In this document: positions 42,824 through 49,945 of the stretch, one piece after another
How the letters are laid out: each line of letters opens with the position of its first letter
Position numbering within the stretch: the first letter of the stretch is position 1
DNA from: Vibrio ishigakensis
GTDB taxonomy: Bacteria > Pseudomonadota > Gammaproteobacteria > Enterobacterales > Vibrionaceae
Length of the DNA: 64,000 nucleotides
Reading direction: 5' to 3'
Assembly (NCBI RefSeq): GCF_024347675.1
Contig: NZ_AP024881.1
Location: 310,001-374,000 of the forward strand
Position numbers and translations under genes: made by a program
The notes under the pieces: generated by a model
Databases searched by the model: none
What the model saw: only the letters and a program-made list of their open reading frames with translations
What the model was told of the DNA's origin: nothing

Positions 42824-44455
42824 ATGTATAAAGATTATTTTGGTTTTATTGAGGAGCCATTCTCGATAGTACCAAGCTCTAAGTTTCTGTTTTTGAGCGC
42901 GCGTCATCGTGAGGCGTTGACACATCTGCAGATGGGGTTAGGTGGGGGCGGTGGCTTTGCCATGCTTACCGGTGAGGTAGGTACAGGTAAAACCACAGTG
43001 TCCAAGGCAATGCTGGCCAATTTGGAATCAAATTGGGTAGCTGGGCTTATCCTCAATCCGACCTTCTCTGAGCTTGAACTGTTGGAGGCTATCTGCGATG
43101 AGTTCTCCCTTACCTATCAGCAGCCGACAACGCTAAAACAGCTCTCTCAGCTTCTTTATCAATATTTGCTAGAAAACCATCAGCAGGGTAAACAAACCCT
43201 GCTGTTTATCGATGAAGCCCAGCATCTTTCGCCTCAGGTACTAGAGCAGCTTCGCCTATTGACCAACCTTGAGACAGAGAATCATAAGCTGCTCAAGGTG
43301 CTATTGATCGGTCAGCCAGAGCTTCAACATAAGCTACAAACTTCAGAACTTCGTCAGCTGGCTCAGCGCATAACCGGGCGCTATCACCTACTGCCTTTGG
43401 TGGAAAAAGAGGTGGCGGACTATATCCAGTTTCGTCTGCACGTAGCTGGCTGTAATAAGAAACTATTCAGCCCTAAAGCTATTCGCATCATTGCTAGCCA
43501 GACTCAAGGAGTGCCTAGGCTAATTAACCTAGTGTGCGACAAAGCACTTCACTACGCTATGCTCAGCCAAGCTCAAGAGGTGGATGGAAAACTGGCTACT
43601 CAAGCTAGCCAAGATATTCTCTCTTTTCAGGCTCCGAGTCTCCAATCTCAGCCGCAGCAGGTCCAGAAGAGTGTTTTACGGCCGGCAGTGCTTGCTCTTC
43701 TTTTAGCTTGTGTGGGTGTTGGCTTCACCGCCATGTCTGCATGGCAACAGATGTATCGAGTGGAGGTGGAGAACAGTCAACTAGCTGAGCAACGTCAGCA
43801 GCAGTTAGAAGCGAATCAAGCGATATCACAGAAAGTGCAGGCGCAGGATAATCAGCTCAATGCTTTGATTGAGCGCAGTCGCTCTCCTATGGGAGCGATG
43901 CAATCTCTATATGCATTGTGGGGCTATCAAGCTTCTATCGTGGACTCTGATTGCCAGAGCGGCACTCGAGCGCCATTTCATTGCTATCGAGGCAATGCCT
44001 CTTTAGAGCAGGTAATTGCTTCCAATCGCCCTGTGGTACTAACCCTTTATCAAGAGGGGCTGCCATTCTTTGCTGTGTTTAGTCACATTGAGCAAGAAAG
44101 AGTTGAGTTAGTGCTTAACCAGCAGAGGGTAGAACTGCCACTTGAGTGGCTTCGTGCTCATTGGCAGGGGGAGTTCAGATACCTGTGGTACAGCGAGATC
44201 ACTGAGACCTTGAAGCTTAATAACAGTGGCGAGCAGGTTCGTCAGCTCGATAAGCTAGTTGCGCAGGTGCTCAATGCTGAGCCGCTCGATACCTCTGTGT
44301 TCAACCAGGAGCTCAAGAGCAGAGTGACTATGTTTCAAGAGTGGCAGGGTCTCTCTGCCGACGGTGTGGCTGGAAGTCGCACTTTGCGCCAATTGGATAG
44401 GCTTACTACAACCAAAGCGCCAAGCCTACTTGGTCAGCGTAAGGAGGCGATGTAA
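42824..44455 (+). CDS. gspA: Type II secretion assembly ATPase GspA (ExeA)
   Basis: GspA works with GspB to place the type II secretin in the outer membrane through the peptidoglycan. The N-terminal AAA domain has Walker A LTGEVGTGKTTVSKAML, Walker B LLFIDEAQHLS and an arginine-finger region. One membrane helix (about residues 285-305, VLALLLACVGVGFTAMSAW) separates it from a periplasmic part. That part has a region (360-465) like a degenerate C39-peptidase fold and a C-terminal peptidoglycan-binding domain (MFQEWQGLSADGVAGSRTLR). The 543 residues match ExeA. The stop overlaps the gspB ATG. Confidence 0.92.
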   Translation: MYKDYFGFIEEPFSIVPSSKFLFLSARHREALTHLQMGLGGGGGFAMLTGEVGTGKTTVSKAMLANLESNWVAGLILNPTFSELELLEAICDEFSLTYQQPTTLKQLSQLLYQYLLENHQQGKQTLLFIDEAQHLSPQVLEQLRLLTNLETENHKLLKVLLIGQPELQHKLQTSELRQLAQRITGRYHLLPLVEKEVADYIQFRLHVAGCNKKLFSPKAIRIIASQTQGVPRLINLVCDKALHYAMLSQAQEVDGKLATQASQDILSFQAPSLQSQPQQVQKSVLRPAVLALLLACVGVGFTAMSAWQQMYRVEVENSQLAEQRQQQLEANQAISQKVQAQDNQLNALIERSRSPMGAMQSLYALWGYQASIVDSDCQSGTRAPFHCYRGNASLEQVIASNRPVVLTLYQEGLPFFAVFSHIEQERVELVLNQQRVELPLEWLRAHWQGEFRYLWYSEITETLKLNNSGEQVRQLDKLVAQVLNAEPLDTSVFNQELKSRVTMFQEWQGLSADGVAGSRTLRQLDRLTTTKAPSLLGQRKEAM

Positions 44456-45252
44456 TGTCTCAGGTATTAAAGGCGCTGCAAAAATCACAGCAAGAGTATG
44501 AACAAGCACAGCTGGTGCGCACTCCTGTGATTGCCAAGCAACCTAGTGAAAATAGAGACTCTGCGACCTCTTGGTTGCTAGTTGGAGCTGTGGGTATTTT
44601 AATCGGTGCTTCGGTTAAGTTTTATCTGCCTCATATGGGGAAACCCGTGGATGAGCTAACTTACCACGCGGTAAGCACTATGGCAGAGAAGCCTGTTGCA
44701 TTGGAGGTTGAGCCGATTGTGCAGCCGCCACTAGAGTTGACCTTTTTAGATAGTCAAACCAAGGAACTAGAACCTCTACCGCGTATCACGCCTTCTGCAC
44801 CTGCTACTGTGGTAGCGTCAACACCTTCAGTGCCAGAGGTTAAGCCTGAGCCAGTGACTGCACCTCAAACTCAGAGCCCTGAGTGGAATCTATCTCAGCT
44901 CGACCTGAGTGGTTTGTCACCAGAGCTTGCAAGTCAGGTGTCGAGTATTCTGAAAGAGAGTCCAACCATACCAGAGGAGCTTAGCGAGCAGGAGAAGCAA
45001 GATCAGGCGATTAAAGACCTTGAGACGCATACCGATGAGTATCATGGCAAACTTCCTCCGCTGAACCTACAGACCCACATGTACGCCAGCAATCCGACTC
45101 ATCGCTGGGTGAAGATTAATGGGCAGGAGTTGCAAGAGGGGAGCGCAACTGACAGCGGGGTTAAGCTGATGCAGATAGCACCTCGCTATGTAGTCATAGA
45201 ATATCAGGGTGAGAAACTTAAACTGCCAGCTCTGTATGACTGGGCTGGATAA
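44455..45252 (+). CDS. gspB: Type II secretion assembly protein GspB (ExeB)
   Basis: GspB is the partner of GspA. The 265-residue protein has an N-terminal MSQVLKALQKSQQEYEQ, one membrane helix (about residues 40-60), a Pro/Glu-rich linker through the periplasm (with APQTQSPEW) and a C-terminal domain (HRWVKINGQELQEGSAT) of the GspB type that contacts the peptidoglycan-secretin complex. Its ATG overlaps the gspA stop (TAATG). The other type II genes (gspC-N) are not in this window, as usual in Vibrio. Confidence 0.9.
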   Translation: MSQVLKALQKSQQEYEQAQLVRTPVIAKQPSENRDSATSWLLVGAVGILIGASVKFYLPHMGKPVDELTYHAVSTMAEKPVALEVEPIVQPPLELTFLDSQTKELEPLPRITPSAPATVVASTPSVPEVKPEPVTAPQTQSPEWNLSQLDLSGLSPELASQVSSILKESPTIPEELSEQEKQDQAIKDLETHTDEYHGKLPPLNLQTHMYASNPTHRWVKINGQELQEGSATDSGVKLMQIAPRYVVIEYQGEKLKLPALYDWAG

Positions 45253-45254
45253 TA

Positions 45255-45280
45255 AAAAAGCTGCCATAGGCAGCTTTTGT
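45255..45280. terminator. Bidirectional terminator after gspB
   Basis: AAGCTGCC-ATA-GGCAGCTT (45258-45277) between A and T runs can end both gspB and the convergent ygiM. Confidence 0.88.
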
Positions 45281-45296
45281 TCAATTCGTTTGGGGC

Positions 45297-45905
45297 TTAT
45301 GCCCAGCCACTTGGTGACTTCTTACGACGTGGAATGATGTGAGGAAGAATCAAGCCAAATAGCAGACCAAGACCGGCAACACCACCACCGTACATGAAAT
45401 ACTTCAGAAGCAGGTCTTCTTTTTGGGTATCAAGACGAGCACGCAGCGCACGAACTTCGGTTTGAGCCGCAGTCAGCTGGTCATTAACGTGCTTATAGTT
45501 CTCTTCCATCTCAGCGATTTGAGTGTTACGCGCTTCTAGAGAGGTTACTAGGCTCTTCTGCTCATTTTCCGCTTTCTGGTTAAAGCCAGCAAGCTCAGCC
45601 TTTACCTCAGCAAGCTCTTTCTCTAGACGAGGCATACGCGTTGCACGACCTTCGGTTGCGCTCACGTACTTGCTCTCGACCCAACCCTTACGACCGCGAG
45701 AATCAACAACTTCGGTGTAGCCACTGTTGCGGTTGGTTTGTACTGTGGTCACCTGATCGCCAGCATTCACGCTACCAATAATACGGTATTGAGCGCTAGG
45801 GCCTGAGTGCATGTAGGTGAAAAGGTCGTCTGAGATGTAGCTGGTTTTCGCAAATGCGGGCGCGGAAAGCACGGCTGCCACTGCGATGAGGAAAAGTTTT
45901 TTCAC
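45297..45905 (-). CDS. ygiM: SH3b-domain exported membrane protein YgiM
   Basis: The 202-residue protein has a signal peptide (MKKLFLIAVAAVLSAPAFA), a bacterial SH3 domain (about residues 25-85, with SGPSAQYRIIGSVNAGDQVT), a long coiled coil (about 90-160) and a C-terminal membrane helix (YGGGVAGLGLLFGLILPHII) with a basic tail. This layout matches the YgiM/TIGR04211 family, thought to act at the cell wall; the role is not settled. In E. coli it also lies near cca and ygiF. A terminator separates it from pit. Confidence 0.88.
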   Translation of the reverse strand: MKKLFLIAVAAVLSAPAFAKTSYISDDLFTYMHSGPSAQYRIIGSVNAGDQVTTVQTNRNSGYTEVVDSRGRKGWVESKYVSATEGRATRMPRLEKELAEVKAELAGFNQKAENEQKSLVTSLEARNTQIAEMEENYKHVNDQLTAAQTEVRALRARLDTQKEDLLLKYFMYGGGVAGLGLLFGLILPHIIPRRKKSPSGWA

Positions 45906-46021
45906 TGTTCGTCCTTCGGAATATTAAACGTTTTTTAGGAAGGGAGGCATCTTTACCGCATGCTCTAATCTATCCTTCCAAGATTGCTTAAATAGTAAGT
46001 AGATTCAAGGCGCCCTGCAAC

Positions 46022-46046
46022 TAAAAGAGGGAGCCAAGCTCCCTCT
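46022..46046 (-). terminator. Terminator of the DUF47-pit operon
   Basis: On the minus strand AGAGGGAGC-TTG-GCTCCCTCT is followed by TTTT. A perfect 9-bp stem. Confidence 0.88.
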
Positions 46047-46091
46047 ATAACCTGAGATTGTCAAAAAATGACACCTGATTGACATTGATAA

Positions 46092-47354
46092 TCAGAATAG
46101 TCGGATAAGGATCTCATAGAAGACAATCGCTAGGAAACCACCTGCTGGTAGGGTAACCACCCAAGAAACCACGATGTTGCGTACAACGCCTAGGTTCAGT
46201 GCAGCAATACCACGAGCAAAACCAACACCCAATACCGCACCTACTAGCGTCTGCGTGGTAGAGATTGGCAGGCCAGTACCCGATGCAAGAACTACAGTAC
46301 TTGCAGTTGCTAGCTGAGCTGCAAAGCCGCGGCTTGGAGTTAGTTCAGTAATACCCGTACCTACGGTAGACATTACCTTGTGACCAAGAGTTGCTAGACC
46401 AACCACGATACCGATACCACCAAGAGGAAGAATCCACCATGCGATACGCGTTTTTTCTTGGATTTCACCTAGGTTCTGAACGGTAGATACGATAGCCGAC
46501 AGTGGACCGATCGCATTCGCAACGTCATTGGAACCGTGAGCAAATGCCATCGCACAGGCTGTGATTACCATAAGTGTGCTAAATACGTTCTCTACACCGG
46601 TGAAGCTGTGCTCATGGTTTTCATGGTCTAGCTTGAAACGCTTCTGAATGTATAGGTAACCAAGAGCCATAACCACTAGAGAAACCGCTGTCGCCCAGAA
46701 CCATGCTTCACCGTTAGATAGGTGCAGGCCAACGTGCTTAAGGCCTTTCTTGATGGTTACTAGCGCGATAACGATAGTGGTTAGGAACATGTACACAGGA
46801 ACGTAGCGTTTTGCATTCTCTAGTGGTCGCTCAGTGTTGAAGATAAACTTCTGAGCACTGATAAAGATGAAGTAAGCGAACAAACCGGAGATAAATGGCG
46901 TTACCACCCAACTACCCACGATGCCTTGTACAGAACTCCAATCAACCGCTTCTGAACCAACAGAAACTAATGCGAAACCAATGATGGCACCGATGATTGA
47001 GTGAGTGGTAGATACAGGCCAGCCCATGTAAGAAGCAAGCAGTAGCCAGGTACCTGCTGCAAGTAGTGCAGACATCATACCGAATACGAGTTGATCTGGG
47101 TGTGCGGCGAACAGTGAGGTGTCGATAACGCCCTTACGAATGGTGTCGGTTACTTCACCACCGGCAAGATATGCACCAGCGAACTCAAAGATCATAGCGA
47201 TGATGATCGCTTGTTTTACAGTAAGTGCTTTAGAACCTACTGAGGTACCCATAGCATTTGCGACGTCGTTGGCACCAATACCAACCGCCATCATAAAGCC
47301 AAATACTGCGGCAATAATCAGAATTAGTGTGCCGTAGTTAGCGAGAATATCCAT
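46092..47354 (-). CDS. pitA: Low-affinity inorganic phosphate transporter (Pit family)
   Basis: The 420-residue protein has about ten membrane helices and the two Pit/PHO4 repeats. The family signatures are GANDVANAMGTSVGSKAL in the first half and ACAMAFAHGSNDVANAIGPL in the second. It imports metal-phosphate with protons. It is encoded 37 bases downstream of a DUF47/PhoU-like protein in one operon, a pairing seen in many bacteria. A site resembling a Pho box lies just before the first gene of the operon. Confidence 0.95.
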   Translation of the reverse strand: MDILANYGTLILIIAAVFGFMMAVGIGANDVANAMGTSVGSKALTVKQAIIIAMIFEFAGAYLAGGEVTDTIRKGVIDTSLFAAHPDQLVFGMMSALLAAGTWLLLASYMGWPVSTTHSIIGAIIGFALVSVGSEAVDWSSVQGIVGSWVVTPFISGLFAYFIFISAQKFIFNTERPLENAKRYVPVYMFLTTIVIALVTIKKGLKHVGLHLSNGEAWFWATAVSLVVMALGYLYIQKRFKLDHENHEHSFTGVENVFSTLMVITACAMAFAHGSNDVANAIGPLSAIVSTVQNLGEIQEKTRIAWWILPLGGIGIVVGLATLGHKVMSTVGTGITELTPSRGFAAQLATASTVVLASGTGLPISTTQTLVGAVLGVGFARGIAALNLGVVRNIVVSWVVTLPAGGFLAIVFYEILIRLF

Positions 47355-47391
47355 GGAATTTCCTTTGGAATCTATGCAGGAAGATTAAGAA

Positions 47392-48072
47392 TTAACTGCG
47401 AGCAATCATTAGCTCTAGACGCGCACATACGCGTTGAGCCTGATCGGCGATCGCACCTACCCACTCGAGGATCTTGTATAAGAACATCACATCAATTGGG
47501 TTGTAGTCGTTTTCAATGGCTCGTAAACCTTGGCGCAAATCAATCTGCATCTGGTCAGTATCGTCTTCGATACGGTCCAATTCATCTATCATAGATTCCA
47601 CTAGGTCGACTTCTCGACCTTTAAAGCCTGTTTCGAGTAACTCGTCTAGCTCATTGATAACCTTATGCATTTGGCCCACGGCATCTAGGCAGCGGTTTAC
47701 ATAGGCTACAAAATCGATATACAAGTCTTCTGGAACAACCAGTTGGCGTCCCAGAACGCGACCGCATATGTCTTTGGCTAGGTTAGCTACCTTGTCTTGC
47801 TGAGTAAGCAGGTCTAGTAGGTCACCTCGGTCCATTGCCATAAACAGGCCGGTAGGAAGGTTTAAGCGGATTTGACGCTTTAGAACATCCGCATCTCTCT
47901 CAAGAGAAGAGATCTGCTGACGATATTCGGTGGCTTTATCCCAATCACAATTATTCGCAGCGTCAAAAAATTGCGGTAGTAAATTACAGCACTCGTGTAC
48001 TTTAGCGACGTGTTGCTGCAGAGGCTTGATCGGTGATTTGGCGAACAAACCCATAATGGTATTTACTGGCAT
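47392..48072 (-). CDS. DUF47 (PhoU-like) phosphate-transport accessory protein
   Basis: The 226-residue all-helical protein belongs to the DUF47/TIGR00153 family, related to PhoU. The core includes MGLFAKSPIKPLQQHVAKVH, ADVLKRQIRLNLPTGLFMAM and DRIEDDTDQMQIDLRQGLR with acidic metal-binding residues. It probably regulates or assists the Pit transporter encoded after it. The start could be the ATG at 48072 or the one six codons later (48054); neither has a strong ribosome site. The Pho-box-like repeat lies eight to 25 bases before the first start. Confidence 0.88.
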   Translation of the reverse strand: MPVNTIMGLFAKSPIKPLQQHVAKVHECCNLLPQFFDAANNCDWDKATEYRQQISSLERDADVLKRQIRLNLPTGLFMAMDRGDLLDLLTQQDKVANLAKDICGRVLGRQLVVPEDLYIDFVAYVNRCLDAVGQMHKVINELDELLETGFKGREVDLVESMIDELDRIEDDTDQMQIDLRQGLRAIENDYNPIDVMFLYKILEWVGAIADQAQRVCARLELMIARS

Positions 48073-48079
48073 AGAAGCT

Positions 48080-48117
48080 TTGTCATTAAGTTGTCATGGT
48101 GGAGTGTAACTATAATA
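48080..48117 (-). promoter_or_regulatory. DUF47-pit promoter with a Pho-box-like tandem repeat
   Basis: TTGTCAT-TAAG-TTGTCAT (48080-48097, plus strand) has the form of a PhoB box: two 7-bp units, four bases apart. A minus-strand -10 candidate TATTAT (48112-48117) puts transcription start near 48105, so the repeat would lie at about +8 to +25, a repressing position. No strong -35 box was found. Confidence 0.5.
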
Positions 48118-48339
48118 GGTTTTCTTGTAATTTGAAGAGCAAAGCATAGTTTAATTGGCTCTATGTTTAGTTTTTAATCCTGATTATTGCCTGTAATATA
48201 GAATAAATGGCCAGCAGTAGTGGTGAATATTGATCTCACTACGTATTTCACTTTTTGAAGCTACTTGCTGATAAAGGCAATTGGTCTTAATCTGCTAGTA
48301 ACAATTTTGGTCTAGTTAGATCGACACTACGAGTACCCC

Positions 48340-49857
48340 ATGGAAAATGAAATAGAGCTGAAATTTTTTGTATCTCCAGAATTTTCAGACGTTCTAAAAC
48401 AGAAGCTTACTGAACAAAAAATCCTACAGCAGAATACCCGTGACCTGGGTAACACCTATTTCGATACACAAGATAACTGGCTCCGCCAACACGACACTGG
48501 AATGCGCATCCGTCGCTTCGACGATGTGTTTGTGCAAACGGTGAAAACCTCCGGTCGAGTTGTGGCTGGTCTTCATCAGCGCCCAGAGTACAACGCAGAA
48601 CACTCCAGCAACAATCCAGACCCTAGCCTACACCCAGACGATATCTGGCCTGAAGGGCGCTCTGTTGCTGAGCTAAGCGAACAGCTGACGCCTATTTTTG
48701 CTACCAACTTTAATCGTGAGCTTTGGCTTATCGGTATGGCCGATGGTAGCCAGGTAGAGGTAGTGTTCGATCAGGGAGAGGTGGTTGCTGGTGAAAATAC
48801 CACTCCAATCTGTGAGGTAGAGCTTGAGCTTAAATCGGGTCAGACCGATGCGCTATTTACGCTCGCTCGACAGCTTAGCGAAGAGGGTGGCGTTCGTTTG
48901 GGTAACCTAAGCAAGGCTGCCCGCGGTTATCGTCTTGCTCAAGGCTATGAGGGCAGTAAACCTCGTCCACTAGGCTTAGTACAAACCCAAGCTCAAGATA
49001 GCGTTGAAGAGTGCTTTATCAAATCCCTAGAGCACGCATTGGCACACTGGCTTTATCATGAGCAAGCCTATGTTGAAGAGCCATCTATGGACTGTTTGCA
49101 TGAGATTAGCCATGCGCTGAGCTTTGTCCGTCAGACCCTAGCGGTCTTTGGTGGCATTATCCCTAAGCGTGCCAGTGCCATTGTGCGTCAAGAGCTTAAG
49201 TGGCTAGAGCAAGAGTTAGATTGGCTAAAGAATGCGGATTATCTGGATGAATTAACTGAAGATAAAGGACACGCACTTCGCAAGCTAGATGCGCGCAAAG
49301 AGCTGGTTCAACGCCTCACAGAGATGCGAGATGAACTGCCATCTCATGAAGATATATTGGAGCTATTCCAATCGGCGCGATACGCAGGCCTTATCTTAGA
49401 CCTTAGCCGTTGGCTTTTAACTAAAGGGTGGCAACCATTCTTGGAAGAGAAAGCCAGTAAGAAGATGGCTTCTAACGTGGTGCAGTTCTCTAAAGACCAG
49501 TTAGACCGTACTTGGGCTGAACTTCAGAGTTCATTCCCGATAGAGCAGCCACTGAGTGCGCAAGATTACGTCAAAGAGCAATACCACCTAAATCGCAGCC
49601 TGTTCTCAGGCATCTGCTTTGCGGCTATTTTTGATCAAGAGTTGCGTCAGGTATTTCGTTTGCCATGGGCGGACTTAGCTCAAGGTATTGACGACCTTCT
49701 TACCCTCGAAACCGTGCGTCCGCTGGTGGAAGAGTTTGAAGGCGATGAACAAGAGCAACTGCAGCGTTGGTTGGATAGACAACAGACCTCTATTTTGCAT
49801 GCTATGGAGCAGACTCGAGCCATGTGTCTCGAGGTCGAACCGTATTGGAAAGCTTGA
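48340..49857 (+). CDS. ygiF: Inorganic triphosphatase, CYTH-CHAD domain protein
   Basis: The N-terminal CYTH domain begins with the ExExK motif (NEIELKFFV) and splits inorganic triphosphate with divalent metal. Acidic and basic tunnel residues recur in MRIRRFDD and EVELELKSGQ. The C-terminal CHAD domain (about residues 215-500) is helical and rich in conserved histidines and charged residues, thought to bind polyphosphate. The 505-residue length is slightly above E. coli YgiF (433). It is divergent from the DUF47-pit operon, an interesting phosphate-themed neighbourhood, and precedes glnE as in E. coli. A terminator follows. Confidence 0.93.
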   Translation: MENEIELKFFVSPEFSDVLKQKLTEQKILQQNTRDLGNTYFDTQDNWLRQHDTGMRIRRFDDVFVQTVKTSGRVVAGLHQRPEYNAEHSSNNPDPSLHPDDIWPEGRSVAELSEQLTPIFATNFNRELWLIGMADGSQVEVVFDQGEVVAGENTTPICEVELELKSGQTDALFTLARQLSEEGGVRLGNLSKAARGYRLAQGYEGSKPRPLGLVQTQAQDSVEECFIKSLEHALAHWLYHEQAYVEEPSMDCLHEISHALSFVRQTLAVFGGIIPKRASAIVRQELKWLEQELDWLKNADYLDELTEDKGHALRKLDARKELVQRLTEMRDELPSHEDILELFQSARYAGLILDLSRWLLTKGWQPFLEEKASKKMASNVVQFSKDQLDRTWAELQSSFPIEQPLSAQDYVKEQYHLNRSLFSGICFAAIFDQELRQVFRLPWADLAQGIDDLLTLETVRPLVEEFEGDEQEQLQRWLDRQQTSILHAMEQTRAMCLEVEPYWKA

Positions 49858-49880
49858 GCATTAGCAAAAGGTAAAGGTTT

Positions 49881-49910
49881 AGCGCTTGCCCAAGGGTAAG
49901 CGCTTTTTTT
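49881..49910 (+). terminator. Terminator of ygiF
   Basis: AGCGCTT(GCCC)AA(GGGT)AAGCGCT forms a stem with inner pairs, followed by seven T; it separates ygiF from glnE. Confidence 0.85.
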
Positions 49911-49945
49911 ATGCTAGAGAAAACTCAGTCGATTGGTGATGGAAA

